Shown: positions 11,131 to 23,393, numbered from the stretch's first letter. The stretch is 64,000 nucleotides of DNA from Portulaca oleracea (GCA_029582165.1 CM055893.1:24837179-24901178), one strand, 5' to 3'. The notes: generated by a model not told the origin, from the sequence alone. A program made the numbers and translations.

Positions 11131-12407
11131 GCCCTAAGAGACCTTCATGATCCTAACTGACTCGACACATATATGCTGACACAACGGACTCCCCCACTTT
11201 TCGGGAGTGCATGACCTAACTCTATATGGACCTATGGACAAAGCATTATAAAGGGCCGAATAAAGTCAAACATAGCAAGCGGGACATAAATTGATGGGTT
11301 CAAGTCAGTGTTTCTCAATTCGGATGGGCTCACACCACAAGCCGGCCATTTTAAGGAGAATCCGTAACTTGGCCCAACAACTTAGACAGCTTAAGCCATA
11401 ATGACTATTTTGCAGACTAGAATAATGCTTAACAAGACTGACAACCCGTTCTTTTTTCTTCCTTTTTATTTTTTTTAGTTGAGGAAAATGGATATTGTAA
11501 AGGATTGAATAAAATCAACAATAAGCGAGTCATAATTAATTTATTGGTTTAATCAACAAATCCAATAAGGTTGGGCCTAACAACGGGCCGGCCATAACAA
11601 ATGGTGGATTTATTAATTAAATTGACAAATCAATTTTCTCGAGCTTAGTGATTATTATGCAATCTAAAACGTTATCCATTAACTTTGTTGGACCTTTTAA
11701 TTCACTTCTTTTTTGGACCTTTGTTAAGAGAATTTCGTAAAGGGCCATATAATATCATCAAGGGTGAGTCGATTTTTATTTATTAATTAAAATAATCGCC
11801 TTTCTAGCATGAATGGGCCCTTCCACTTGGGCTAACCATGATGCCTTTGGAGTTAATTATTTTAATTAATAAGTAATTATTTTCTCAACCCAATGAATTT
11901 TATATGGACTAGAACAAAACCTCCAAACTAGGGTCGACTCTAAAACAAAAGGAAAAAGGGGAAGGGGTAGCACATAGCACATAGCATACACATGAAGGGA
12001 CACCCTAAACCAAGGCTCTATGTTCATGGATTTTTCTATGGTTGGATTTCATGGCCTACCACACGTTTTCATCTCCGTTCTCCGTACCCGAGGGTAGGGA
12101 GTGTGAGGTATTTCTCAAAGAACTTCAAGGAAGCCCTATGATTGTAACGCGGGGAGAGAGGGGACCAAATGCTTGGCGATGTAGGGTGCATCCCACATGT
12201 ATTGGCCCGCCCGCTCTCGAGGGAATCACCTAGGTATAACTTATCCGTCGCCTTTGTGCTAACGTGTCAAAAGACGTGATTAGTGGCCCGGTATGCAAAG
12301 GATGCCTAAAAAAGGAATTATAAAATCGCGAAAATAATCAACTTCTCCCTTTTACAATTTCACTTTAATTCGATTTTTTTCAAGTTTTACCCTCTTTTTA
12401 AGTTTAA
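11131..12407 (-). repeat. Leader of element 1 built of three diverged ~200-bp units
   Basis: Untranslated region between primer site and gag. Three successive blocks (about 11225-11440, 11490-11690, 11700-11930) share the same skeleton in plus orientation: AAAGG..GAATAAAATCA, a GAGT word, a GGGCCTAAC...GGGCC block, TTAATTAA, and an end like GTGACTATTATGCAGACTA. Each is diverged from the others but recurs in order in the other two Tat elements. The part 11940-12240 holds the antisense open frame described separately. Confidence 0.6.
12042..12233 (+). other. Small antisense open frame conserved between elements 1 and 2
   Basis: 63 codons from ATG to stop, antisense to the element, between the primer site and gag. 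Its counterpart at 55775-55966 (minus) has the same start, length and stop, and about 46 of 63 residues are identical by eye, including CEV.LKELQGSP, VTRGE, PNAWRCRVH and PALEGIT. No family is recognised. It may be merely a conserved untranslated region that happens to stay open; element 3 is not open here. Confidence 0.35.
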
Positions 12408-12426
12408 GTCCCCAGTAGACTCGCCA
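12408..12426 (-). other. Primer binding site of element 1 (tRNA-Arg type)
   Basis: On the minus strand TGGCGAGTCTACTGGGGAC begins three bases (GAT) after the LTR end ...CTACA. The siblings have TGGCGACTCCACTGGGGAC at the same position; this is the type of primer site described for Ogre/Tat elements (tRNA-Arg). Confidence 0.75.
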
Positions 12427-12659
12427 ATCTGTAGTACCCCGGAGAAAGTGACCCTTTTTCCGTGATGCGCTACTTAAGTGATCGGCAGCCAACTAAGGTT
12501 TCTTAATCTTTAAAAAAGGATATTTTTATTTTATGAAATTCATTTTCGGGGTGGGGAAATTTTATTTATTTTACAAATCCGTTTTTTTGTTATTTAAATA
12601 TTGAAATTACACCAAAAAATATATTAAATATAATTTAAAATCGTCCCAAACTACCAACT

Positions 12660-12818
12660 CGGGCCCAAAAAAAAGTAATCGGACCCCCAAGAACGGTCAA
12701 AACCCGCGCGGGTTTTGACTGATCTTGGGCTGGGCCGTCCACTTTCCTGGGCCAGAGAAAATGAGTTAAAAACAATAAAACCCGCACGGGTTTTATGGTT
12801 TCATGACCCATTTTCTCT
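12660..12818 (-). repeat. Two adjacent U5 hairpins of element 1
   Basis: 12660-12753 folds on GTCAAAACCCGC/GCGGGTTTTGAC at the tip (24 bases, perfect), with outer arms CCAAG/CTTGG, CGGAC/GTCC(A) and GGGCCC/GGGCC. 12754-12818 folds on TAAAACCCG/CGGGTTTTA with outer arms GAGAAAATG/CATTTTCTC. The same pair occurs at 55191-55348 and 63751-63906 with other arm sequences. Confidence 0.7.
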
Positions 12819-13486
12819 CGGCTTTGGCCTTGAATGTGTGGAATGGGAGATGTTTAAATCATCTTTGATTATATTTTTTTAGTGTAAATTTCAAGATTAA
12901 ATAATTAAACAGATTATAAAAAGAATAAAAGAGTGGCCAGCCGATTTGAGGAAACTGACAAACCATAAAATTAATAAAATAAATTCCGGTCTACGAAACC
13001 CGACTCTAAGTCCGGGGGTAAGGTTACGGATTCAAGAATTATAAATTTCTCGAATTCGCCTGTTAGAAAACAGACTCTACTAAAATCGACATTAAATTGA
13101 AAAAGAGCGGGGAAAAGTTTAATTAATTTCACAACTTTAAATTCTTAGCATACATTATAAAACAAGGTTTTTGTTTACAAAAAATGCACAAGTAATGAAA
13201 ATCATAAGGGCGAACCTCGTTGGTTTATCAATCCGGATGCGCCGACCGAAATGCCTTGACTTCCCTTGACTTGGCGAATGAAGGATGAGTATAAGAATGA
13301 TAGAAAGGTGATATATGCGTAGCGATGTGATGAGAATTTGGTAGAGTAGGATAGTGACAATAAGAGGATGGATAGAGAGAGTTTATGAGAGTAAGGGTAG
13401 AATTATGATGACAGTTGGTGAGAGTTTTGGTAGAGTAAGGGTGATAAAGGGTGATTATTGATGAAGAATGCATGGAATGGAGGGGG

Positions 13487-13494
13487 TATTTATA
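13487..13494 (-). promoter_or_regulatory. TATA box of element 1 LTR
   Basis: CCTATAAATACCCCC on the minus strand, followed downstream (leftwards to about 13265) by a transcript region almost without G. Same context as 54483. Confidence 0.65.
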
Positions 13495-13810
13495 GGTGAT
13501 GAGGTGAAGGATTTTGAGGGAAATGGAGGGAGAATCATGGGGACACATCCCCATGATCATGTCATGCAATCACGTAGCTTCCAAGTCAAGGCCAAGGTCA
13601 AAACATGTGGGCTAAAATCAAGGGAGGGTGATCAATCTTTTTGGCGCCGGATTTTTCAAGATAAAACCCGCACGGCTTTTCATCAATCCTGCACACAGAT
13701 TGCTGACGTAAGCAATGCAAAACGACGCGCTCAGAGAATACAAAACTCGCGTAGGTTTTGTAGTGTCTGGGCCGGGGCGCGCCTTGGGCTGGTTCTGGCT
13801 CTGGGCTGAC

Positions 13811-15259
13811 TATTTTAACCAAGTATTCAAAATCTTCCCCTATTTCAAAACTCTGTCCATCCCTCTTCCTCCTCCATTAATGATTCATCTTCTTCATCTG
13901 CTCTCCTCTATTTCAAAACTCTAACTCCTGTTTTACCGTGTCATTCTCTTTTGGGCAGTCGCTAGGCTTCAATAGCCTTAGCTACAACTTCGTCCATCCA
14001 TCACACCTATCGATCTCTACTTCGTCGATTTCGAATTTTAGGGTTTAGGGTTTTGCGATGGTTTTGGGGCAGTTGTGTGCAGCAGGCTTGAGGAAGAAGA
14101 ACGGGTGGGAGATGGATTGAGTTGAGAATGGAGGGAACTCAAGGAGGCCAACCAAATCTCAGCTCTATTTTATGTTTTTTGTTTCAAAATTTTCAAACAA
14201 TTTTCAACAAGTTAACCGGCTATTACTTGCTACAACCAGTCACAATGGCATTCTTGACTATTCTGGAAAGTTAAATGACAATTTTGCATGTTTCTAAAAG
14301 TCAGTGACATTTTTGATTAAATTGGAAAGTTTAATGACATTTTTAGCCAAGTACTCGCTGAAATGCTGTTTGTTTAATTCTTTCTCAAATGTAATGGATA
14401 TACCCAAGGTAATGAATAAAAATCGTGATTTCTTACCCATTACGTGCATAGAAGTTGGGCAAGTAAGATAAACAAGGTTTAAATAGTACAAGTAGATGGA
14501 AATAGATAATGACTTGTATTAGAAGTTGAAAATTATGTATGTTGAGATAGGCTTAAGTAGAAAAAATATAATTGGATAGATGTATAGAAATGTTGTTGGT
14601 AATTTACCCTTGCAAGTTGCCAAGAACACAGTACTAGTTCTGATTTTCAAATTTGTTCTGGCAGCAGATTGAGTCCATCAGATTCAGATGAGAAAGGTGG
14701 CCAACAACTCAGCAAGTAATTCTGGCGGTTTGATTCATTCAAAATATTTGCACACTTGTGTATGAAGCAACTAGTTGTGAACATGTTCTGCCCACTCTCA
14801 CTATTCAAAAAGAATCTTTGACAAACCAACTAAAAATGACCTAATCTATCTTCAAACATTCCTATCTTAAGACACACAGCTGTAAATGGCCAAATTTGAT
14901 CAGAAAACAATGAACAATCAAGACTCGAGTAAATTCAAGGACACAACAGTGAAACTAACCCTATATCCACAACATACTTTTTGCTTTTGAGCTTCTATGT
15001 TGGAAACATGTACGGAGAATGAGCCGATGACACCCTCGAATTCAGAAGTCTGGAGAGGCAGCAGACACTTGGAAACAGCTGAAGAGCAAAGACAGCAGTA
15101 CCCCCACCCAAGAGGCATAAGTTACTGCACCAGATGAATTCTCCAATCCTTGTTTGTTCGGTTGTTGTGTACACCTATCTGTATCCGTTCTGTTTTCCCT
15201 CCTTAGTCCTTACACATGAATTCCCCCATTTCAACATACTGGAGCAATTTTTGGTGGTG
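13811..15259. other. Host DNA between element 1 and the hydrolase gene
   Basis: No complete gene is seen. 13811-14040 is C/T-rich with CTCTCCTCTATTTC repeats and leads to TTTTAGGGTTTAGGG at about 14037-14052 (telo-box type) and a short open frame MVLGQLCAAGLRKKNG that stops after 23 codons; this looks like the promoter and start of a lost gene. 14150-14500 is AT-rich. 14640-15259 probably includes the 3' untranslated region of the minus-strand gene; the poly(A) site was not determined. Confidence 0.4.
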
Positions 15260-18200
15260 TCAGATGGCTCGGATTCTGTCCACCCAATCTACACTACGTC
15301 GAGCCTTGTCAAACTGTAAATCGAAGCTTTGTCGAGGCTTCTCATGATACTCTATACTTCTTCGAGACTTCTCCAGCTGATCAAAAGGAATGCCCAGTGG
15401 TTCAAGCTTGTTAATGCTGCTAGACCTGTACTCGTGTATTTTGAGCAGCCTCTCTGGCCGATCAGTGCTTTTCCTTGGCTTGTCTCTTTTGTCACTACTT
15501 TTTCTTGGTTTTTCTCGCCGGTCACTGCTCTTCCTTGGGGCTTCAGAACCATCTGTGCTCTTCCTTGAATATTCAGGAACGTCAGTGCTGCTTCTTGAGG
15601 TCTGCCTTTGAGATGGTGCTTTCTCCATTGTAGACACAAATTTCTTTAGATGCTTGATGTACTCAGGGAAGTGCTCCAAGTCGCAATGATTTCCGCCTTT
15701 GAGCCACAACGGGTCATATTTCTCTAGCGACATTTCCCACAATGTTTTACCATGAGAGAAATCAACAACATCATCAGCCGTTCCCTACAAGATACAACAC
15801 CAGATTCTCAAATGGACACACCCCTTTCAAAACAATTCCCTAAAATGGCCTTTCCTTCATCTTCGACTCTCAAAAAAAAAAGAACAAAAAAAAGAACAAA
15901 GAATATCGAGCACTTACATGAATTACAAGAACGGGGCACTTCACTAATGGAATTTTGTCAATGTTCTGCACATTAAAATTGAAATATCATTAAGCAATAC
16001 AGAAGGCAGGGCTAATTAATCAGATGATAGATAGGCATAGCCATGTACCTTGTAGATATCGAACCAATACGTACGCTTAACAGGATACATAACTCTCAAG
16101 CCTGAAAGTATTGGACTATGCAGAACAACAGCCCTTAACTGAGGTAAGCGAGCAGCAAGATCCAAAGTGGGGCCACTACCAACAGACTGGCCATAAAGAA
16201 TAATATCTTCCTGCTTCGTACCATAGTTCTGCTCAAGATACTTGTAGGCGGCTTCTATGTCTGCATAAGTGTTGTTCTCAGTGGGCTGCAGAACAAATCA
16301 TAAACAATTTAACCGGCTATTCTCATTAGTGCAGATTTGGTAAGACGGAGATAACATATTCAAAAGTTAGCCCAAATTACCTTTCCCGTTGACTGCCCGT
16401 ACCCAGAGTAGTCATACCTGTTAACATACATGCAAATGAGATCAGGTAGGCAAAACTTATTTCAATAGAAATGGCGCATTTGCACACAATTATATCAAAA
16501 TTATCGAGACAAATGGGATTGTCATGACATTTTATAGAATCCGATTATGATGGCTAGCCCTTTCCAAGATCAGATTCTGCAAGTTTCATGCCAAAGCTAG
16601 CAGAAGACATGATAGATAGATACAAAAGAGGCCAAACTCCTTCACAAATACAGGCATTACAGCTCAAGGAGGGTTTGAAAAAGGTTTCCCCCTCCTTCCC
16701 CCTCCCCCTTATCCCCTTTTTCTATCAATTAATGAAAATATATAAAAGACAAGGAATTGGAAAAGTAAAAAATAAGAAAAGACAAGGAATTGGAAAAGTG
16801 AAAAAATAATTCATTTATTGATGGTTGTAAAGTTTGAACATGAAAACCGAGAGGACTCAGAAAAAATCTCTTTATCATATATCTCTCCTTGAACAATCAG
16901 AGAAAATACATGACCATTGCAAAAGGCCCAGGTAGGTTAAGGAACTCTTGTCTGTAGCAACTTTAGTAAGATCCAGGAGGTTCAAAAGTCCAAGGATCTA
17001 CTTCAAGTTCTGCTCAATACGACAGAATTGGTCCTGTAGTGAATACTCCCGCATTGATCTGGATGTGAAGTACTCGAGGAATCATACATACAACCAAGGC
17101 AGAAGCAAGCATAATGATTTATCTATTTTGACCATATGAAATGAAACCAATCTTTTGGAATCGAGTGACGAAATATTAGTAGATAAAGTAAGAAACACTT
17201 CACTATGATTATTGTTGAACTATAATGTAGAGAGGTCATATAGACTGCAACACAAACCATCACCGCATTCACTAAAGATCATCAGATTCCAAGAAGGCCA
17301 GAACATCATTAACTTTTAGATACAAATGAACATCAGATATCTTCAACCATTTCGGGTTTAAAAGGGGTAAAGGCTTATTATTTTCAGCTAATTTTTTTAG
17401 AAGAATAAGTTCAGAACAAGAAGCGAAAAAGCTCTTGCACAAAGTTCATAATAAGTATAGGCAAAAATCTCAAGTAAAAAATTTCACATAAGTTCACTTC
17501 AGAATAATCTCCATCAAAATAAGCTAAAAAGGGATAGCAACGACATGGAGGAGGAAGAAAGGCGGCGGCGGGGTGGTTTGGTGCTCAACTCCATAATCTC
17601 TACACCTTAAATCAGTGTTCAGATATGGAACAGATGCATTGAAAACACATTAGATTACTATTTCACAGAGAAACATTCAATAACATCATCTATGAGATAA
17701 CCAAAAAAAAACATCTACCGTTTTTTCCAAGAAGCTTAAAGCAAAAGCTGCAAATCCTAATTTTTCGGTTCGATTTTAATAAGCGATTAAAAACACATTC
17801 AAAATCTTGATTAGAAGTTAAACATCAGAAACACAAAAGACCCCTGAAAGAAGTCAGTGTTACAGATTAAACAGGAGAGCTCATCCCAAAAGACTAGTCT
17901 GACAGGAGAGAGAGCCGATTTGATCTATAAACCCCACACCGATATCCCATTCTACCGATGTGGGACAAGTCCCATACCTTGCAATGGTATAAGACCCGCA
18001 ACAGTCAGACACCAATCTCTGTCTCTCCGACTCTGGATGAGTATAAGATGAAGGCTCCAGAGAAACAGCAAACATGAAATTCTACAGCAATCAATAAGTC
18101 AAAGTGACGTCTAACCACAACCTAATCCCATACCCCTCATTAACCAACCATAAGTTCAGTTACGACAAAAGAAGGAAGACAGATAAGCTCCTGCCTTTCA

Positions 18201-19049
18201 GCATACCCCAACTAACAGGAAAATTATCGCTCTTAACCAAATTAAACAAACAATTAACAAGGTAGTCAAAGGGGTGAAAGATCATAACCTAAATATAACA
18301 ACTTTGAGGACTATCACGATGTTCACAAATTCAAATCCTAAATTGTGACAAATTTATCACAGCCCGGAAAAGCCTCGATATCTACTTGCAATTGCCGAAT
18401 CACAACAATTCACAAGCCATCGTCAATATCAAATTCCAGGAAGAAAAGGGCCTACGAAATCCTCATCAAATCCCTAAAAACCCAACACACTAAAATCTAA
18501 TTGACATACACACAGAACAAAACAAGTAAAATCCAGTCAAAAGTGTCAAAGATGGCCACCCACAACTACTCAAGTTCAAGACAAAAAGCAGGAAATGAAA
18601 TTCAACAGGCAACCGATTTTCCAAAAACTATTAATGGTTACAGAACAAGATAATGAGAATTGACAAATTCTAGCAACTTCAAACCAATTACGAAATAAAG
18701 TGCCAAGGAATTCCCTGAAAAATAGGATAGAGAAAGGGGAAACTTACCCCATGACATTAAGCTTCAAATGAATGCTGAGCTCGATGAAAAGCTCATACAT
18801 CTGGCCAATATCAGCTGCATTTCCATGAGAATAAAGCAAAGTAGTGGTAGCCATTGGGTACCTGACATACATAGCAACGATCTCAGTGCCTCTTCGTGTC
18901 GGGATCTTCAAAACATCGACATTTTCACGATGCGGGTAAGGGTCTAATAGCAGCAACCCCGTTGCTTCATCCTTGAAAACTCTGTATGAAGGTGGGTTTG
19001 GTGGAAAAAACGCAAATTTGGCCGCCATAGACGATGTCACCCCACCCAT
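15260..19049 (-). CDS. ABHD17-type alpha/beta hydrolase (five exons)
   Basis: Serine hydrolase of the ABHD17/Bem46-like family; animal members remove palmitate from membrane proteins, the plant role is less clear. Exons on the minus strand: 19049-18748, 16417-16381, 16285-16049, 15965-15918, 15784-15260; all introns are GT-AG and phases agree, giving about 382 residues, normal for plant members. Exon 1 starts [20 protein letters not shown] and carries [17 protein letters not shown] (oxyanion region); exon 2 [12 protein letters not shown]; exon 3 the nucleophile elbow [11 protein letters not shown]; exon 5 [12 protein letters not shown] (acidic residue) and [11 protein letters not shown] (catalytic His). 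After the fold comes a basic tail of about 120 residues with RKS(S/T)D-type repeats, likely phosphorylated and membrane-proximal. No breaks. Intron 1 is 2.3 kb. A TC-rich leader precedes the ATG. Confidence 0.93.
17850..18070. repeat. Possible short mobile-element remnant in intron 1
   Basis: A block with CATTCTACCGATGTGGGAC and CCCATACCTTGCAATGGTAT, words I associate with dispersed plant repeats, inside an otherwise AT-rich intron. No boundaries or target duplications were identified, so this is a weak call. Confidence 0.2.
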
Positions 19050-20635
19050 CTCTGTTTCTCTCTCTGTGTTTGCGCCTTTTTTTTTTTTTTTACAGTATAT
19101 GAATATGATAAGCTGCGAGTATGAGAACGTACAGGACTAAATCAGAGCAGGATTAGACTAATTATGCATTCACATTCCCTTATTCTGGGGAATTTCTCAA
19201 TGGGTAAACTACTTTCCGTTGGGTTTACTTTTGGTTTTCTTTTCTTTGTTTTTTTTTTTTGTATGATCAAACTGGGTGATTCTCTATGGTTGGAGCCTTG
19301 GAGAGTTGGAGGGTGATAATGGTGCTAGAGTTGGAGAAAGAGAGAAGGAAAAATAAGCCAAGTTGGCAACAGTGTAATAATTAGTAATCATCGTTAAGAA
19401 GGTGGGTCACCTTCTTGTTTCTTTTATTCAGTTATTTATGTGGTGATGTTTTTTTTTTTTGTCAATTTATTCAAGGACAATAATAGATATTTTGACTCAA
19501 GATGGTTAATAACCATCTTTAATTGTCTATATTTCATATTTTGTTAATTTTTAATAATATTTTTTCTAATAATTATGTATATTTATCAACTACAAGAGTA
19601 TAATGTTTATTTGTTAGCGCAAAAAATATAAATAATATCTAATTTTATCAATCATGGTAGAAAATGCACATTTTATGCATAGTTTGATATTTATGAAAAA
19701 ATATAAATAAATATTTTTATATCGTTTATAGGTTATAATTACCCTCAAAGTAATGAAACATTCATTTATAATGATTTAAATATACTTACATTTAATTTTA
19801 TAAGTGATTTAGGTGAGATGTAATATGATTAAGAATCATCTTATAGGAAGATGTTTATCATTTTACTTTTTTTAATTGTCTTGTTTTTATATTATTTTCA
19901 ATATTTAAGCAACCCTGTTTCAAACTCCGAAATTTGAATAATGAGAAGTAAGAAAGTGGGTTACATATCTTATATGATGACCTTATTTAAAATAAAAGTA
20001 TCATTGTCAATTTGTCATGAGCATAAGAATATGGTGGAAGCTTCCTACTCAAAATCAAGATCATCCTTTCCAAATAAAAAGAACAAAAAAATTAAGGTCA
20101 ACACATTTAGAAAAGGAATACTAAATGTCAATGAACACCATATAAACAACAGTTTGCTTTGTCTAATATGTGATTTGAAAAACAAATTATCCCATGAACA
20201 CCAGTTCAATTATACAATTATTTTAATAATAGTAAATATTTGTGCGCTGCTGTGAAATTAATGAAAAAATATCTAGACATTTGTTTTGATTACGTTCAAA
20301 CATCACATAAAATTTATGAAACTTGTACAATCTCAATCTTACTAACTTCAATAGTAGAGATTAGACCCTCATTTTTGTATATTGTGCATTTTAGTATAGA
20401 TCAATATAGATATAAAAATATAAAAATTATTTTTAGGTTAAAATATTGAGATATAAAACTATAGAATATTCAAAGAAATATAAATATAAAAACTATCTAT
20501 AGATAAAAATATATAATAATCTCAACCTATTGATGTATGATAGGATCAAAATGATCAAATCACACAACAAGACTAGGATCTTTAAGTAATAATTATATTG
20601 AGATATACAACTATAGATCTTACTATTATAGTTGG
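19050..20635. other. AT-rich intergenic region upstream of the hydrolase gene
   Basis: The first 90 bases are the gene leader (TCTCTCTCTGTGTTTG, then a T run on the plus strand). The rest is AT-rich host DNA; open frames at 19941-20255 and 20240-20449 have no recognisable domain and biased Lys/Asn/Ile composition, so no gene is called. Confidence 0.5.
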
Positions 20636-21452
20636 TGTAACTCCCCGAAAATTTAATTATGAAAACTTCAAAGTCAAACTAACGTTAACAGCGGAAGACT
20701 CATTTTTTTTCTTTTTATTAACTTGGGCGTTACTGCCGTACCTCCGAACAGATACAAGGCGAGAGCAGAGAGTAACAGAACAAACTACGAACTTTAATTT
20801 AATTAAACGAAAACAACTTCGAATTTTAGAACAACATAAACTCAACATTAACTAAACTTCAAGTCTGAATATAAACTAAACTTTATTCTCAAAATCTCTA
20901 ACTCCAAGGTGTCAAAAAAAATGTCTAACTCCAACGTCCTCACTTCTAGAGCTCATTCACATCACATAACTGATCTTCACCTGAAAACAAAACATTCAAA
21001 ACATGAGGAGGAAACCTCAATAATGTCTACCCCTAACTGTCAAAACAGTTTAAAGATCATTTCAATTCGTTTAGGGGAGGGGAACAAATCAAACCTTTTC
21101 GCATGCAACTCATTTGAATCCCAACTCAAAAATAACCAGAGTTCAGAAATAACAGAACTTAGAAACTGTAGAACCATCTCAACCAAAAGCTTTAGCTGAT
21201 GGTTGACGCCCCATGAATGATTTTTATATTCTAATAGTTTAAGCTTTCAACTCAATTGACTTTTCCATCTCATAATGAAACATCACAAATCAGAAACAAC
21301 ATAATCCTTTCCTCGGAAAACAATCAGATTTTTATTAAGTGGACGGCATTTGCCTATCCCAAAATATCATAACTCAGAATCAAAATAGGATTTCAAATCC
21401 TCAGAATCATAATACTGATGGGCAGTCCCAGAAACAGAATCAGATGTGTGCA
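20636..21452 (-). repeat. Left Tekay-type LTR fragment (LTR-L)
   Basis: Begins TGTAACTCCCCGAAAATT and matches the starts of the LTRs at 46686 and 52092 almost throughout. For a minus-strand element this is the outer (3') end of the 3' LTR facing host DNA. It breaks off at CAGATGTGTGCA where the Athila-like element is inserted; the uninterrupted site is seen at about 52830-52842. The rest of this LTR is not found in the window. Confidence 0.75.
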
Positions 21453-23393
21453 TGTTCGGTCTCGTTTCGAGCCAAATTGATATTATTGATAAGTTGTTTT
21501 GCTTGTCTTTAATAATTATTTTAGTTATGTTTTTACTCATTTTGCAATTTTATTAGGTTTTATGTCATTTTATTATTTTTTCTATTATTATTGCTAAATA
21601 TGAACTAAAAGATTAAAAATTGAAAATAAAATTTCAAACCTAAAACTAATTCCCAATTTCCAGCCCAATTTTCCCTTTCCTATTTCCCTCTTCGGCCCAA
21701 CTAATCCCCAACCCAATTTAACTACCCAGAAAATCGTAACCCATCTACCCTACCCATTTCCCCCTTTATTCTTCTCAGCTGAGTAATAAAACTCCCCCAA
21801 CCCTAATTTTCCAATTCAATTCCCCCCTTTCCTTTCTTTCTTTTTCCCGTCTCTCATCTTTTTCTCTTCCTCTCTGGTTTTCTGCCACGCACCCACACCC
21901 CACACCACACCTCCATAGCAACGAACTCCTTCATCTTCTTCTCTCCTCTTCTCATCTCCTTCTCTCTTCTCTCTTCTCTCTTCTCTTCTTCTCTTATATC
22001 TTTTTATCGCGATATTTTCTCCATCTCAGTCACTCACTCTCTTTCTCGTTGTGCAGATTTAGTTGAGCAACATTGACGCATACACTCTCTAACCATCTTT
22101 CGCATCTGTATCGTCCAATTTGAAGAAGAATCGTAGGGCCAAGATCTGAAGAGGAGTCTCGATTTCGAGTATTTAAGGGGAAGAGAAGCTAATTCGGAGG
22201 ATACAATGGTTGGTTTTGGGAGTGACGCCCCAAAAGTCTCCATCTTGTTAGATTTTTGGTTTATGTCTTTATTCATGCTTTGAATTCTGTTTTAAATCTC
22301 TCTTTTCGGTTATCCTTTTAATCGATTTTGGGTTTGTTCTTGAATGTTTGGGAGGTTGAATATGAGTTTTGGTTTGAATGTATTCGGTTTTTGGTTTGAT
22401 TTTATTTGAATTTGAGTTTTTGGTTGAATTTTGTATCGATTGTTGGATGTTTCTGTATGAAATTGTGATTGATGTTCGCTTTCTTTCTCCCTTATCTTGT
22501 CTCGATCTTCTTCTTCTTCCTTTCTCTGTTTCCTTTCTTTCTTTCTTTTCTCATGGTTCTTGGGCTGTGGTAGTAAGGGTCAGTCCCTTTTTGTTTTCTT
22601 TGTTTTTCTTCCTTTCTCTTCCGTTTCGATCAGTAGCAACAGGGTTTTGATCTTCTTTCCTTTGATTTTGTTTTCACTTGGTCAATAGAGTATTAGGAAG
22701 GGTTTTGGTCTTTTTATTTGTCGTATTTACTTCTTTATGTTCTTATTAGGTTGATTAGGGTTTTTAGTGTTTAGGTAACCTGATGTTAAGTCAGATTAGG
22801 GTTAGGCTTGTCTATGGTCAGTTTGTGTGTCTTAGGGTTTTTCTAGGGCTTTATGGACACTCTTAGGGTTTCTTTAAATCTGTTTTCTTAGGGTTTTTTA
22901 GGTATAATTTTAGTTTTAGTCACAAAACAATCCAACTTTTAGTGAGGAGGAGTATTAAGAGTCACAAATTCTACTTTGAAGTGAGGATTTGAGGATTCTT
23001 AGTAATCCAATTCACACTTTCTTGTTTGTTCGGGGGAAAGTTCTAGTGAAGGATTCAAGATGAAGGACTAGATTGCAAATTTAATGCTGTGAAGGTATAA
23101 TTCTTATTCTCAATTTCATCATTTAGTTTATTATTTTCTCATTTATTGTTTTCTAATTGCTTTCTTCTTTCTTATTGATTAGTATTAGTTCATGTGGTAA
23201 TTCATGCTTACTTGCTTATTGTTATTTTGAATCCATGCCTAGTATAGTTTAATTTGCTTTCCTTTATATTTTTTTACCGCTTTCCGTATTGAAGACTCCT
23301 CAACCAAACCAATCTCCTTATCAAGCCTAACACTCATCCCTGTGGATTCGACATCCCTACTTAAGAAAAACCACAAAAATACAGAACCGAACA
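21453..23393 (+). repeat. 5' LTR of Athila-like element 4
   Basis: 1941 bp, starts TGTTCGGT and ends ACCGAACA, an 8-base perfect terminal inverted repeat. Contains a long C/T-rich tract (about 21830-22040) and, near the end, CCCTGTGGATTCGACATCC, typical for Athila LTR ends. The copy at 27215 is nearly identical, with scattered substitutions and a ~22-base insertion near 27840. Confidence 0.85.

Larger units (their letters stand above)
1..13810 (-). mobile_element. Tat/Ogre-lineage Ty3/gypsy element 1 (defective, left end outside window)
   Basis: Reading leftwards on the minus strand: truncated 5' LTR, tRNA-Arg-type primer site, about 1.3 kb leader, gag, protease, RT, RNase H, archaeal-type RNase H, integrase ending at 4468, then two genes on the opposite strand (3190-4238 and 36-2310). 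The order RT-RNaseH-aRNaseH-integrase and antisense extra genes 3' of pol are known hallmarks of the Tat lineage. No 3' LTR is seen before base 1, so inclusion of the leftmost 2.3 kb is inference. The right end stops at about 13810: the related LTR at 54021 continues roughly 150 bases further, while the sequence here changes to host DNA. Stops and frameshifts occur in every domain, so this copy is dead as read. Confidence 0.7.
12430..13810 (-). repeat. 5' LTR of element 1, truncated at its outer end
   Basis: Homologous to the LTR at 54021-55581. The inner end is ...CTACA at 12430 next to the primer site. It contains two U5 hairpins (12660-12818), a TATA box (13487-13494 on the minus strand) and U3 palindromes near 13663 and 13740. 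Homology stops near 13810 inside U3, so the TGTAGACATCGG start seen in the sibling is missing and no target duplication can be read. Confidence 0.75.

Noticed and set aside
13228..13569. 113-codon minus-strand frame in the LTR of element 1
   Set aside because: It is the G-poor leader translated into His/Ser/Tyr/Pro-rich sequence; it has no counterpart of the same frame in the other LTRs.
14037..14054. Interstitial telomere repeat
   Set aside because: Only about two TTTAGGG units; better explained as a promoter telo-box.
20598..21199. Open frames at 20598-20855 and 20909-21199 (and 46707-46898, 52113-52304) as small genes
   Set aside because: They recur because they lie in copies of the same LTR; frames differ between copies and no domain is seen.
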